From: Campylobacterales bacterium
GTDB taxonomy: Bacteria; Campylobacterota; Campylobacteria; Campylobacterales; JALSKU01
Assembly: GCA_027023175.1 (NCBI GenBank)
Contig: JALVWW010000316.1
Coordinates: 1-6,594 of the forward strand
Reading direction: 5' to 3'
DNA: 6,594 bases
The notes beneath the pieces were generated by a model, which was not told the origin of the DNA, did no database searches, and saw only the letters and a list, made by a program, of their open reading frames with translations. Shown in pieces: positions 6,304 to 6,594 of the stretch (its first letter is position 1; each line of letters opens with the position of its first letter). The translations under genes were made by a program, and so were the position numbers.

Positions 6304-6594
6304 ACTACAACAAAAATACCCTAACCTTCACAAAAATAGCCGTTTTAAAAAGTGGACAACTCATCGGTTTTTTGGCTTATAATGAGGGGCGTTATAGCTT
6401 TGAGTATGACAAAAGCTACAAGGATAAAAAGCTTGATGGTCTAAAAGAAGATAAAAAATTTTATGCGACAACACTTTTTCCTGTTTTTGAAAATTTAATC
6501 CCTGAAAGTGATAGGAGAGATAGCTATTTAGCTGAAAATAGAAGCTTGGTAGAGATACTTTTGGAGCTTGAAAATACACATGGAGATTTTGATT
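6300..6594 (+). CDS. HipA N-terminal-domain protein, start of gene (partial)
   Basis: The gene begins with ATG overlapping the cas3 stop (ATGA) and runs 98 codons to the window edge without a stop. The product resembles the HipA N-terminal subdomain: a small beta-rich start (KIAVLKSGQLIGFLAY), the pattern GRYSFEYDKSY (30-40), and the conserved LFPVFENLIPES (59-70), comparable to FFDNLLPDS in E. coli HipA. LVEILLELENTHGDFD (83-98) aligns with the DLLSEIGRDSVGA region. In HipA this domain precedes a serine/threonine kinase domain that inactivates glutamyl-tRNA synthetase. In HipBST systems the same domain is a separate protein, HipS, that acts as antitoxin. Whether a kinase domain follows here cannot be seen. 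No hipB-type DNA-binding gene lies between cas3 and this gene. The overlap and ribosome site within cas3 indicate coupled translation with Cas3. Family call is good; function is open. Confidence 0.8.
   Translation, partial: MNYNKNTLTFTKIAVLKSGQLIGFLAYNEGRYSFEYDKSYKDKKLDGLKEDKKFYATTLFPVFENLIPESDRRDSYLAENRSLVEILLELENTHGDFD

Noticed and set aside
6361..6579. 72-codon reading frame on the minus strand
   Set aside because: It lies wholly opposite the HipA-like coding sequence, has no convincing ribosome site or recognisable domain, and is explained as a shadow of the + strand gene.

Overview
The window is AT-rich (roughly 30% G+C by eye) and carries a tightly packed block of genes, all on the + strand. 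It holds the effector half of a type I-B CRISPR-Cas system in the order cas8b (csh1) - cas7 (csh2) - cas5 - cas3. The base composition, the extended -10 promoter with no clear -35 box, and the style of the proteins fit a Campylobacterota bacterium (Sulfurimonas/Arcobacter-like). This placement is an inference; a low-GC Firmicute or Fusobacterium cannot be excluded.

Layout: positions 2-106 read as the C-terminal tail of an unidentified upstream gene. Positions 107-222 are a short intergenic region with one good promoter candidate (TGtTATAAT at 182-190). Its -10 box forms one arm of a 7-bp inverted repeat, and a 7-codon micro-ORF ends on the cas8b start. cas8b (223-2223), cas7 (2225-3163), cas5 (3165-3899) and cas3 (3889-6303) follow with gaps of 1 nt or overlaps of 11 nt, so they should form one translationally coupled operon. 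The last gene (6300 to the window end) overlaps cas3 by ATGA and encodes a HipA N-terminal-domain protein, cut off by the window.

How it works together: Cas8b, Cas7 and Cas5 build the crRNA-guided Cascade complex, and Cas3 is the HD nuclease-helicase recruited to degrade the target DNA. A strong Shine-Dalgarno sequence followed by an in-frame TTG inside cas8b (codon 506) probably makes the small subunit Cas11b separately. No cas6, cas4, cas1, cas2 or CRISPR array lies in the window; they must be outside it or supplied in trans.

The most unusual point is the HipA-family (toxin kinase) N-terminal gene fused into the cas operon by a 4-nt overlap with cas3, with no room for an upstream hipB antitoxin. 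This raises the possibility of a toxin-antitoxin or regulatory module tied to Cas3 expression. Apart from the promoter region there is no non-coding stretch longer than about 120 bases.
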